Positions 20,223 to 28,825 of a DNA stretch of 28,825 nt are shown here, piece after piece. Below the pieces are notes generated by a model that was not told the DNA's origin, made no database searches, and saw nothing but the letters and a program-made list of their open reading frames with translations. This DNA is from Rhizophagus sp. LPA8_4_AMF (Eukaryota; Glomeromycota; Glomeromycetes; Glomerales; Glomeraceae): NCBI GenBank assembly GCA_021464525.1, contig JADRCO010000652.1, positions 1-28,825 of the forward strand. Direction: 5' to 3'. The position numbers and the translations under genes were made by a program. Within the stretch, counting starts at the first letter, position 1, and the number at the start of each line of letters is the position of its first letter.

Positions 20223-21140
20223 TATTTATGACGAAGGATCGTTACAGAGAACATAATACATATGTCTAGAGTTATTTAGAAAAAAAATTAAATGAAACAT
20301 ATAATATCTATTCTTTTAAACTGCCATTCACTATATTGGCAAGCCCACCCTCTGATAATAGAAAAAAAGGTAACTTATAACTAATGAACGGGATCATAGC
20401 TATAATCTAAAATCGGATGGTAACGAAAAATATTAACGGGTAAAGTAGAAGACAGTCTCTATAAAATAAAAACCCGTACTTTTTCTTCCACTCCGGAAGG
20501 AGTGTTACACGTAAATACTGTAAGGTGTAGAATGATGGCGGCCAAAAGATTTTGCATCAGCAAAAGAAGTATATATTTAAAAATACAAATACCTCGTGAT
20601 CAAGCGTTATCAACGTCTGGGGTAAAGAAATTGCTAAAAATAGGAAACTGGAGCTACTTATTTTAGTGTAAATTAGTTTCTAATCACATGACGTTTAATA
20701 ACAAAAAACTCTTTTTTAAAAATTAAAAAATATGCCTTCATAACAATGTTAAATAATTAAAATATCTTAAAATCATTAGTATAAACTTAATTTATTGCTA
20801 ATGTCACTAATTAAAAATTTTTTATTTGTGCGAATAAAATCAGTTAATTTTGCATTAATATGTCTTTCAGAAGTAAATACACTATTTAGTTTATTGTCTT
20901 CAAAAAATTTATATTTTAATAATAATCAAAAATAGCAAATATAAAAGCAAAATTTTTCAAATTATAATAATCATTATTATCAGTTTTATTCCAAATAAAA
21001 TTTGGGAAATTATAAATTTATATTCACTAATCCAAGGATTCCAAGCTATCAGACGGTAGATCAGGAGAAATTAAGATCGGCCCGGGTCGACTCGGTCAAC
21101 TACCCTTGTGAATTAACCAGAATAAACCAGATACAGGTGC
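20223..21140. other. Spacer with a small open frame and a palindrome; no recognised gene
   Basis: A perfect palindromic stem CACTCC-GGAA-GGAGTG lies at 20489-20504. A 44-codon frame at 20532-20666 (+, starting MMAAKRFCISKR, ending NWSYLF) is open but matches nothing known to me. 21080-21110 is GC-rich (GATCGGCCCGGGTCGACTCG). Confidence 0.35.
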
Positions 21141-21700
21141 ATTGACAAAATAATTGTCACATTGAGTCATTGAATTGATACGTTAAATTCCGAAGGATTG
21201 TAATTTATTTAAGACAAACTTTTGCTTGCTCTTTTTATTGTTTTTTAAAGAAAAATAATGTCTTATAAATTACGTAAGGGTCACAGAGTCATTAGTCTTT
21301 CTACTAAAATGTATTCTATTAACTAACTTTAACTTTTTCATTTAAGCTGGTGTGTGCTCGTATTTAAATGGTACTCGTGGTTTATCATGCTATTGTGGTA
21401 AATGCTATAGTCATTATACTTGTGGTCAATGTAAGTAAAATTCTTTTATTCTCATATGACTCTGTGACTCTTGACAAATTTTGTTATATTTTATATTTCT
21501 ATTATTATAAATATCGCTATACCCATATATACAATAAACATAAATTTTTACTTTATATTCATCACGCTCTGGTATTTTTAATAAATTTATAAAATTATAA
21601 AGTTCAAAACATGTAATGCAAAAATTATGCATTATTAGAAAAATTTTATTCTCTGGTAAAATGTACATTAAGTTGTATAACCCAATACCATTCTTTGCCA
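21141..21700 (+). repeat. Exon-cassette repeat, copy 3
   Basis: Arms GTCACAGAGTCATT at 21280-21293 and ATGACTCTGTGAC at 21456-21468 flank the exon. It shares GCATTGACAAAATAATTGTC, ATACGTTAAATTCCGAA and the tail ATTTTATTCTCTGGTAAAAT with copy 2. Frames at 21368-21592 and 21701-21426 are spurious. Confidence 0.85.
21347..21430 (+). CDS. Small cysteine-rich exon, copy 3 (phase 1-1, degenerate Cys pattern)
   Basis: 84 nt between TTTAAG and GTAAGT. It reads GVCSYLNGTRGLSCYCG then KCYSHYTCGQ. Two of the Cys seen in copy 2 are replaced (NC to NG and HC to HY), so the fold may be weakened. Frame and both splice sites are intact. Confidence 0.5.
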
Positions 21701-21842
21701 AAGAGGTTACTTAAAAGTTGGTCTAGGGGCTTATAGAGCTACAAAGGAAATACCCATTAGCACTGTTAAGGATAACAACAGTAGAGCAGCTGTTTCCATA
21801 CAAATAACCTATTAGTGTAATGTAGGACTTAGGGCTACATGT

Positions 21843-22060
21843 TTAGATTGCGTTATGAAGTTTATGGAAAAGATAGAATCGTCCTCTGGCTTGGAATATC
21901 GTTACTACATGCACTGCGTCTCCATTGCGATATCCACTATCCTTTAAAGTTGCTTTGTACACCAATTTAAATTCCAAAGCCTTTATTCCTTCAGATATAT
22001 AGGACTATTATTTTTCAGTCAAGAACTTTCGAATGTCCATCCTTAATAAAGATACTAGAG
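21843..22060 (-). pseudogene. Fragment of an unrecognised coding gene
   Basis: The minus strand 22004-21843 is open for 53 codons: SEGIKALEFKLVYKATLKDS, then GYRNGDAVHVVTIFQARG and RFYLFHKLHNAI before TAA. Just upstream, SIFIKDGHSKVLD is followed by a TGA and a one-base shift, so a decayed longer frame is likely. It shows no domain I know. Confidence 0.35.
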
Positions 22061-23891
22061 TTTGCTGTCTAATCTCTGTGAAATATAATCAGTAATAAAA
22101 GTTTAACGCTGTGTTCACACATATTAGTACTCTGTTAAAAAAAGCTTGCCTATATTAGACTCTATTTTCTTAGTGTTTATGCGTTTTTTTACACATACTG
22201 TACTTTCTTTACAAATCTACGTTTTAAAAAAAAATTAAAAAACCATACCAATATATTAAATTTATATTAAGCATGTCATCCCAGAATTGTACCATACATA
22301 TGAAATTCACTTTTATTTTTATACAAGTGTATCTCATTTTCCTGCGAGTTCATTTGTATTCTTTGTTTCAGGCACTTTTAGTATCATGCTAGCCTTTTTA
22401 CAATAAAATTTACGATTCGATTATCTTAAAATGAAATGATAGTTATACTTTTGTTATTTATAAACCGTAATTTTTGCAATCAGCATGATCTTTTTTCCAC
22501 AATTAATTTTCTTTTCCTCTTTCCACCAGATAAATGAATTGAATAGTAATGGTTTTTTTTTCCATGAGCGTTGGAATTATAAGAGCTTTATTACTTATGG
22601 TTAAGAATGCCTAGATAAAATTTCATTTTTATACAGACTGGGTCACATCATTCTCAATAATGTGCTCATAATATTATTAAAATGCTAATTACAATTTATG
22701 TTCTAATTATTAATTATACAGAATACTTTAGGTTCTTGTCCAGGGCGAAGCGTAGGACAAATTACTATATGAACTAATTTTGTGTAACCCATACATTTTT
22801 CCTTCCTTTACTTTCCTATGAAACGCTGTACTGATCAAAAATCCCGACGGCGCTTCATACTTTCCCTTGAATTAAACTACTTGCTTTTCTTTTAACACAA
22901 TTTCATTTATTTGGTACGTGATTTTACTCCGTTTTAGATTACGGATAGCGACGGTTTCCGTTTACTTAGTATATATATAATATTATACTTTAAATTATTT
23001 TTGTTCATTGACCTTAACATAAGGTTGTATTAGGTTGTATTAGTTATAGTAGTTTCCGGAATATTGCCATCATTTGTAAATGTATAAAATATTTGCAATA
23101 TATAAACAACACAATTATTTTGACATTATTGTCATTTAATACTTTTAAATGAATAAAAAATCCAAATAAATAAATTTTATTCATTTCTTCCGTAAATCGT
23201 ATCTTTTTTCCGGGTGGCTGTTTTCGGATATTAAGAGTGGGTTAATTGAAGTCAGTTGATCCATTTTTTAAGTTGATCCTAACAGTTGTGCTCCAATACT
23301 ATCGTTATTAGTCCGAAGTGTAAATGAAAGATTATATATTTCTACGCAAAGAGTACATAAAATGTCTCGTCACTAAAGTAATAATATATTACTAAAATAT
23401 TACTTTTGGGCACAGCTCTTTAAAAAAGAAGATTTTTCAAAAAAATGAGAGGTAACAGTATTTTTTATGTTATTATATATTATTTTAAGTCTTTAATTTG
23501 TCTGAATGCTAATTTAGAACAAATTTTAAAAATATAGGGAGACAAGCTTATCAATTAATAAGCCATCTTAACGTGACGATGCACAAATAAAAATATTAAA
23601 TTTGTGTCACATCTTAAAACGGACTAGTAATATAGAATTAGAAAATAATTAGTTTCCTTTTTTAATTTAATATTATTATACTTTGGATTTATCAATATTA
23701 TTTTCTGAATTCACAATGGACAAATCTCCAGGCGTAACCAGTCCACCGACTTTGATAATTTTAAACTGGTAGGACGGTCATATGATCCATTCTATGGAGC
23801 AGTTATGTTTTGATAGATTCTAAGATTATCAAGGACGTTTTTCTAATGTTTCTGTCTCAACTAAAAGCAACTGTTGAGGTAAGGCTTTGGA
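22061..23891. other. Intergenic; no gene recognised
   Basis: AT-rich. At 22737-22760 TTGTCC...GGACAA bracket GGGCGAAGCG, another short CTTCG-type hairpin. The RNase H relic at 23892 may extend down to about 23700 in several frames. Confidence 0.35.
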
Positions 23892-24000
23892 TTAATAATG
23901 ATAGGATAATTTGATGTCGCGTTCAGCTTTCGCCAAAAGATCTGCTTCTTCGTTGTAAATATTACCAGAACATGCTTTAGCTTTTTCTAGATTGACCCCT
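23892..24000 (-). pseudogene. Retroelement RNase H domain relic
   Basis: The frame reads VNLEKAKACSGNIYNEEADLLAKAERD and stops at 23892 (quoted here in two parts: VNLEKAKACSGNIYN and EEADLLAKAERD). SGN...NEEADLLAK is the C-terminal RNase H signature (KAHSGxxxNExAD) with the His changed to Cys, so the catalytic His is lost. It is probably a non-LTR retrotransposon remnant. It lies directly before the promoter of the first tandem kinase gene. Confidence 0.65.
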
Positions 24001-24027
24001 TTATGTACTCTTTATATGCGAAATATC

Positions 24028-24050
24028 AAACACGTCACGAATATCACGTG
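24028..24050 (+). promoter_or_regulatory. CACGTG-containing upstream element of kinase gene A
   Basis: ATCAAACACGT is followed by CACGTG at 24045-24050. The word ATCAAACACGT recurs at 27479-27489 before kinase gene B, overlapping CACGTG at 27485-27490. CACGTG is the E-box core bound by bHLH factors in fungi; that use here is inferred. Confidence 0.45.
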
Positions 24051-24155
24051 ATTCCGCATATGTAGTTAAAAGGTTCACATATTTATTTACTCGAGTCTTT
24101 ATTTCTAATTTAAGTTTTAAGTTTACCAGATGGGAGTCAAGGATCTTCAGTGAGA

Positions 24156-24180
24156 GATCTATATAAATAAGCCACTTAAA
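24156..24180 (+). promoter_or_regulatory. Core promoter (TATA-like) of kinase gene A
   Basis: GATCTATATAAATAAGCCAC then TTAAA, 33-57 bp before the ATG. Nearly the same block precedes kinase gene B at 27511-27536, although the sequence between it and the ATG differs. Confidence 0.55.
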
Positions 24181-24212
24181 AAAAAAAAATTTGCTCAATT
24201 TTTTTCACATCA

Positions 24213-25742
24213 ATGAATACCGACATTAACGCCAACACCTTAAAGAAACAAAATAAATCGGATGATGATAAAATAACGGATAAACCATCATTTCACAAGC
24301 TACCGCCCCTCACCGAAAAGAAAAGTGGGAATATAACAATTGATAATTTTATTAAAAAAACGCGAAAAAATAAATCCAATAATGACAAATGTTTAAAGTG
24401 GATTGACTTCGAAAAATTTGAAAACTTAAAACAAATAGGTGAAGGTGGATTCGCAAAAGTATATTCAGCAACTTGGTTAGATAGAGGAAAAAAACTTATT
24501 TATACAGATCCAGTAAGTAAGATGAAAAAAATTCGTACAAATCCAGAAACTGTTGCACTCAAAAGCATTAAAGGGTCAAATGAAATTTCTGCTGAATATT
24601 TAAGAGAGGTAATTATTTTTAATTATTTAATAAACTCGATCTTTTTTTTTTTTGAAATAAAAATTAACAATTTTTTAAAAATAGCTGGAAATTTATCATA
24701 AATTGACACTAGACAATGTATCTTTACCGTTTTATGGAATTACAAAAGATCCAAAAAGTTCAGAATTTATGATGGTGACAGGCTTAGCTAATGGCGGAAG
24801 TTTACGGTCTCTATTAGTTGAAAGGTTTACCGAAATATATTGGAAAGAAAAACTAATTATATTATTTTATATTATAAAAGAATTAAAAATTTTGCATGAA
24901 CAAGGAATATGCCATAAAGATCTTCATAGCGGAAACATATTACGATCATTAGGTCGTTATTATTTAACAGATTTTGGATTATCAGGACCATCAAATAAAT
25001 CTACAGAAAAAGTTTATGGCGTTTTAGGTTATGTAGCTCCCGAGGTGTTAAAAGGAAAACAATATTGTAATCATGCCGATATTTATAGTTTTGGCATTAT
25101 AATGGCGGAACTAACATCCGGTTTCCCTCCTTACTTCAATAATAATATGCATGATACTGCTCTTGCTTTATCTATTTGTAATGGATTAAGGCCCGACTTT
25201 GGTAAAAATACTCCCGATGTTTATAAAAGTCTGGCATATAAATGCATGGATGCTAATCCCGAGAAGAGACCGACTGTAAGTGAAATAGCAAGAAATTTAT
25301 CATATTGGTATGATTGTATAATTGGAAAGATTACCGATGATGCTGCTAAAAAATTTAAAGAGGACTTTGATATAGCTGATAAAGAAATTCCAAATGTTCA
25401 ATCATTATTCAAAAGAAATTCTGGAAATTCTAATTTTAAATATGTAAGCAAACAGATAGATTATGGTAACGTAATAAAAACTTCACTATATGATGGTAAG
25501 AATAAAATCACAAACTTGTTATTAATTATTTATATACATTTATTAATAAAATTACTTTTAATTAGATATAGATTCAGGTCTAATAGAACTCAAATTGTCA
25601 GGTGAATATTTATCTAGAGATCATATGTAATTTTGATTTATTTTATAAATTTGTTAATTCTTTTTTTAATAATTTTATAATAGATGATATCGATGAAATT
25701 GATGAAATCAATGAAAGCAACGATGAGTCTATGATATTTTAA
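24213..25742 (+). CDS. TKL-like protein kinase A, four exons
   Basis: Exons 24213-24608, 24685-25495, 25566-25601 and 25684-25742, giving 433 residues; introns of 76, 70 and 82 bp with GT-AG ends. A charged N-terminus (1-60) precedes the kinase: GEGGFAKVYSA (76-86), VALK with Lys117, HKDLHSGN (Asp211), DFG (228-230), APE (250-252) and DIYSFGIIM. All catalytic residues are present, with HKD instead of HRD. The tail after the kinase is followed by a small exon (IDSGLIELKLS) and an acidic C-terminus (DDIDEIDEINESNDESMIF). It lacks the zinc ribbon of the minus-strand kinases. Likely an active cytosolic Ser/Thr kinase; its pathway is unknown. It is a tandem paralogue of gene B 3.3 kb downstream. 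AATAAA is at 25874-25879. The ATG at 24213 is the first in frame after the conserved core promoter. Confidence 0.9.
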
Positions 25743-26199
25743 GACATATAATCTAAGGTGTTTTCATATATATTCGTAGGATTGTAATTCGGGTTTGACA
25801 AACCGTACGATATAAACACATACATTATATTTTATTTATTATATATTTACTGCCATAGTGAAGATCCATGTATAATAAATAAGTTACTTTTATTTATACA
25901 TTATAGGAGTTTTAAATATATTCAAAATATCAAAAGAGGTTTTTGCGTAATTCGATACCCAATAATTTTTATTAACATTTAATCTTAATATCAATAGAGA
26001 GAATGTGAGACAAATAATACTATATTTGATCATAAACTATCTTCCATTTATTAATAATACCAAAAACATAAAATTCACCTTCAAATATAGGAATAAAAAA
26101 ATAGGAATAAAAACTTATAATCATCTTAACCATCTAATATTCAATTGATCTTTTTTAAACATAATTATTAATTATACATTTAGAGTTTATTATTCTCAC
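25743..26199. other. 3' flank of kinase A; no gene
   Basis: AT-rich; contains the AATAAA at 25874-25879. Nothing else was recognised. Confidence 0.4.
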
Positions 26200-27215
26200 A
26201 TCATTTTCAAGATATTCATGTACTTCGGTGGAACAAAAAGACTGCTGATTGTTCAGCAAAGGTCATCGAGAACACACCACAATCGTACGCATTAACTGCG
26301 ATAAATTATTCACTCTTTGGTATTTCCATTCACTCATGTCGTAGTTGACGCCTTCTTCTTGTCTTTGTACTCTTTCTCAACATAATGTTTCAATAATGGT
26401 AACACTGACTCGTTACATCCTTTACTCGAATCTTAATCTTCTAATCAGCGTTCTTTAAGTTGATGAACGCCAAAGCCTAATGAATTTGAAACGATCAACT
26501 ATATCAACTTTAGCCCTCTTTGTAATCCTAACTACACTCGAGTACCCTGTTTTTTCAGTAATGGGTAGAAAAAAGTACTAAAATATGCATTTTCGGGTAA
26601 TTTTCCGGTTCTCTAGCGGAATCGGCTCGAAATAATATCACTTCATCATTTAATCAGCTTCATTTTTAGGTCATTGAAACCTTACAAGAATATGTCATCT
26701 GAATTCGCAAGCTTCTCAGATTGTTCTAATGTCAATGAGGGGTGCTCATCACATTGAAATTCAGTCTCGGAAATGTCTAGTGGCGGACTTCTTTGTCACA
26801 TAATCATTATATAGTGATGATTCATTATGTGGCGATTTAAGTGATAATTCACGAAATATATAAGCCTTAAAGTTAACATTATTCTGTTTTTCTTCTTTTG
26901 TATGCTTAATCGCGGCTTTGTACTCCCATTTCCTTGACTTTTTCGAGACATCGCAATTCCTCTTGAAACTCTTTAGTTGCATATTTTCTCTTTCTTTAGG
27001 TATACTTTCTTGTAACTCATTCGATACAGCTTCAATGAAAATCTTCTACGTATTGTAGTATTGTGTTTATAACACTATTAATCTTCTTCAGTTTAAGTCT
27101 TTGAAAAGGCTTCTGCTCACTTGTTCTCCTATTGTAATATGACCACCATAATGTTTCCTGTTGCGTTAATACTCGTTTATTATCTTCAGACGTATACTAT
27201 TCGTTTTACATTTCA
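26200..27215 (-). pseudogene. Decayed Ulp1-type (C48) cysteine peptidase gene
   Basis: On the minus strand, pieces in different frames follow the order of one protein. 27215-27068: NKRVLTQQETLWWSYYN and KKINSVINTILQYVEDF. 27045-26764: EAVSNELQESIPKEREN, FKRNCDVSKKSRKWEYKAA and NVNFKAYIFRELSL. Near 26760-26690: CDEHPSLTLEQSEKLANSDD. Then the peptidase core: H-stop-ALAFINLKNAD (about 26485-26445), LPLLKHYVEKEYKDKKKA, YDMSEWKYQRVNNLSQ and NAYDCGVFSMTFAEQSA (about 26290-26240). The DCG with catalytic Cys and the His before the stop are the C48 signatures. At least four frameshifts and two in-frame TAG codons are present. Ulp1-like proteases are often carried by eukaryotic DNA transposons, so this may be a transposon relic or a host deSUMOylase-like paralogue. 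Confidence 0.65.
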
Positions 27216-27478
27216 CCTGTCGCTTTATTATATAAACATGAATTTAAGGCTATTATTGTACATATGTTTTCAACGGTAAAATAGTCCTTTTATAAACTCA
27301 ATTCGAAGAAGCTGAACTAATCCTTGGCGGAAAGTAGCTGTATGCTGAAACGTATGAAGGTATTGAGCCCGAGGCATCTTAGACAATGCGAACATTTTTA
27401 ATAATATTTCGTCAAAAATAATTCTTTGTACGATATTACATTTAATATTCGCGTGCATTTATTTGAAAAAATTTTATT
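27216..27478. other. Spacer upstream of kinase B; no gene
   Basis: No recognisable protein. The minus-strand frame 27458-27270 is probably chance. Confidence 0.35.
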
Positions 27479-27536
27479 ATCAAACACGTGATATTAAATA
27501 CTGTAGGAAAGATCTACAATAAATAAGCCACTTAAA
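27479..27536 (+). promoter_or_regulatory. Promoter block of kinase gene B (CACGTG plus core element)
   Basis: CACGTG at 27485-27490 within ATCAAACACGTGATATT, and GATCTACAATAAATAAGCCA then CTTAAA at 27511-27536. Both words are shared with gene A, but the spacing between them is much shorter here (about 20 bp versus more than 100). Confidence 0.5.
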
Positions 27537-27565
27537 CTTTATCAATAAAATAACACTTAAAACTA

Positions 27566-28825
27566 ATGAACACTGATATTGAAAAAGAATCAGATGATAA
27601 TAAAATAACGGCTGAATCAAAATCACCATACCTTGTCCAAAAGTTAAGTGGAAATAAATCAATCGATGAGTTTATTAAAGAAACGCAAAAAAATCCATCC
27701 AATAATGACAAAAGCATAAAGTGGTTTTCGTTCGAAAGTTTTGTAAATTTAAAACAAATAGGTGAAGGTGGTTTCGCAAAAGTATATTCAGCAACTTGGT
27801 TAGATGGAGGAAAAAAATTTATTTATACGGATCCAGTAACTTTGACTAAAAAAATTCGTACATATCCAGATACTGTTGCACTTAAAAGCATTAAAGGGTC
27901 AAATGAAATTTCTGCTGAATATTTAAGAGAGGTAATTTATTTTTAATATATTTAATATATCTGGTTTTTTCTTTCTTATAAAGAAAAAATAATACTTTTT
28001 TAAAAATAGCTGGAAATTTATTATAAATTGACCATAGATAATATATCATTACCGTTTTATGGAATTACAAAAGATCCAAACAGTTCGGAATTTATGATGG
28101 TATCAACCTTAGCAGAGCAAGGAAGTTTACGATCCTTATTAGCAGAAAAGTTTACAAAATTAAATTGGAAAAATAAAATATGTATATTGTTTTTTATTAT
28201 AGGAGAATTAAAAATTTTGCATGAAAAAGGAATATGTCATAAAGATCTTCACAGCGGAAACATCTTACGATCATTAGGTCGTTGTTATTTAACAGATTTT
28301 GGATTATCAGGACCATCAAATAGATCTTCAGAAAAAGTTTATGGCGTTTTAGGTTATGTAGCTCCCGAAGTGTTAAAAGGAAAACAATATTGTAGTCATG
28401 CTGATATTTATAGTTTTGGCATTATGATGACAGAAATGTCAACCGGTTTCCCTCCTTACACCAATAAAAATATGCATGAATCTGCTCTTGCTTTATCTAT
28501 TTGTAATGGATTAAGACCCGACTTTGGTAAAGGTACTCCCGAAATTTATAAAAAATTGGCGTATAAATGCATGGATGCAAATCTCGAGAAGAGACCATCT
28601 ACAAGTGATTTAGAAAATAATATGTCATATTGGTATGATTGTATAATTGGAAAGATTAATGATGATGCTGCTAAAAGAATTAAAGAAGATTTTGATATAG
28701 CTGATAAAGAAATTCCACATGTTCAATCATTATTCAAAAGAAATTCTGGAAATTCTAATTTTAAATATGTAAGCAAACAGATAGATTATGGTAACGTAAT
28801 AAAAACTTCACTATATGATGGTAAG
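27566..28825 (+). CDS. TKL-like protein kinase B, 3' end outside window
   Basis: Exon 1 is 27566-27931 (122 codons), the intron is 78 bp, and exon 2 is 28010-28820 (811 nt, the same length as exon 2 of gene A). The window ends five bases into the next intron (GTAAG). Kinase landmarks: GEGGFAKVYSA (66-76), Lys107, HKDLHSGN (Asp201), DFG (218-220), APE (240-242). All catalytic residues are intact. The N-terminus is shorter than in gene A but starts with the same MNTDI. The last 107 nt visible are identical to gene A, while the rest of exon 2 has scattered differences. The two small 3' exons found in gene A should follow beyond the window. Minus-strand frames at 27480-27717 are shadows. Confidence 0.9.

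Noticed and set aside
16838..21700. CRISPR-like array explanation for the three spaced repeats
   Set aside because: Repeats are hundreds of bp long, unevenly spaced by 1.5-2.8 kb, and contain splice sites; eukaryotic context.
24001..24198. Minus-strand 65-codon frame as part of the retroelement pol gene
   Set aside because: Adjacent to the RNase H relic, but no pol motif could be recognised; it overlaps the kinase promoter and is left unassigned.
27480..27717. Two minus-strand frames over the start of kinase B
   Set aside because: They lie opposite the well-supported exon 1 and its 5' flank; shadows.

Overview
The window is very AT-rich, has short GT-AG introns (about 70-85 bp) inside protein kinase genes, and carries expanded kinase, Sel1-repeat, Crinkler-like and DUF4419 sequences. 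This combination is typical of an arbuscular-mycorrhizal fungus (Glomeromycotina, Rhizophagus-like). That assignment is an inference from gene content; no rRNA, tRNA or organelle marker was seen.

Layout. 1-1614 (-): a Sel1-repeat array running in frame into a zinc-ribbon-like motif and a TKL-type kinase that leaves the window; two in-frame stops break it. 2658-2925 (-): relic of a tandem ubiquitin-like gene. 4976-6782 (-): a three-exon kinase gene whose front half is a second, truncated copy of zinc ribbon plus kinase N-lobe. 7533-8156 and 11502-12673 (-): two degenerate Crinkler-type (P-loop NTPase) genes. 8151-9143 (-): an unrecognised multi-exon gene with about two disabling changes. 13790-14060 (+): an IQ-motif gene relic. 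15144-16211 (+): an intact single-exon DUF4419 protein; a decayed fragment of a paralogue lies at 18130-18390. 16838-21700 (+): three copies of a repeat of roughly 530-590 bp, each holding one small cysteine-rich exon of symmetric phase between perfectly complementary 13-14 nt arms. 18659-19179: a MITE-like element. 23892-24000 (-): RNase H relic of a retroelement. 24213-25742 (+) and 27566-28825 (+, runs off the end): two tandem kinase paralogues with a conserved promoter and a 107-nt identical stretch. 26200-27215 (-): decayed Ulp1-type cysteine peptidase gene.

How it fits together. Only three or four genes look functional: the composite kinase, the DUF4419 protein and the tandem kinase pair. 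The rest is gene and transposon debris, as expected of the repeat-rich accessory part of such a genome. Several disabling stops fit C:G to T:A transitions. The most unusual element is the repeated cysteine-rich exon cassette flanked by inverted repeats. Exon structures were inferred by reading splice sites and by comparing paralogues inside the window; no alignment program or database search was run.
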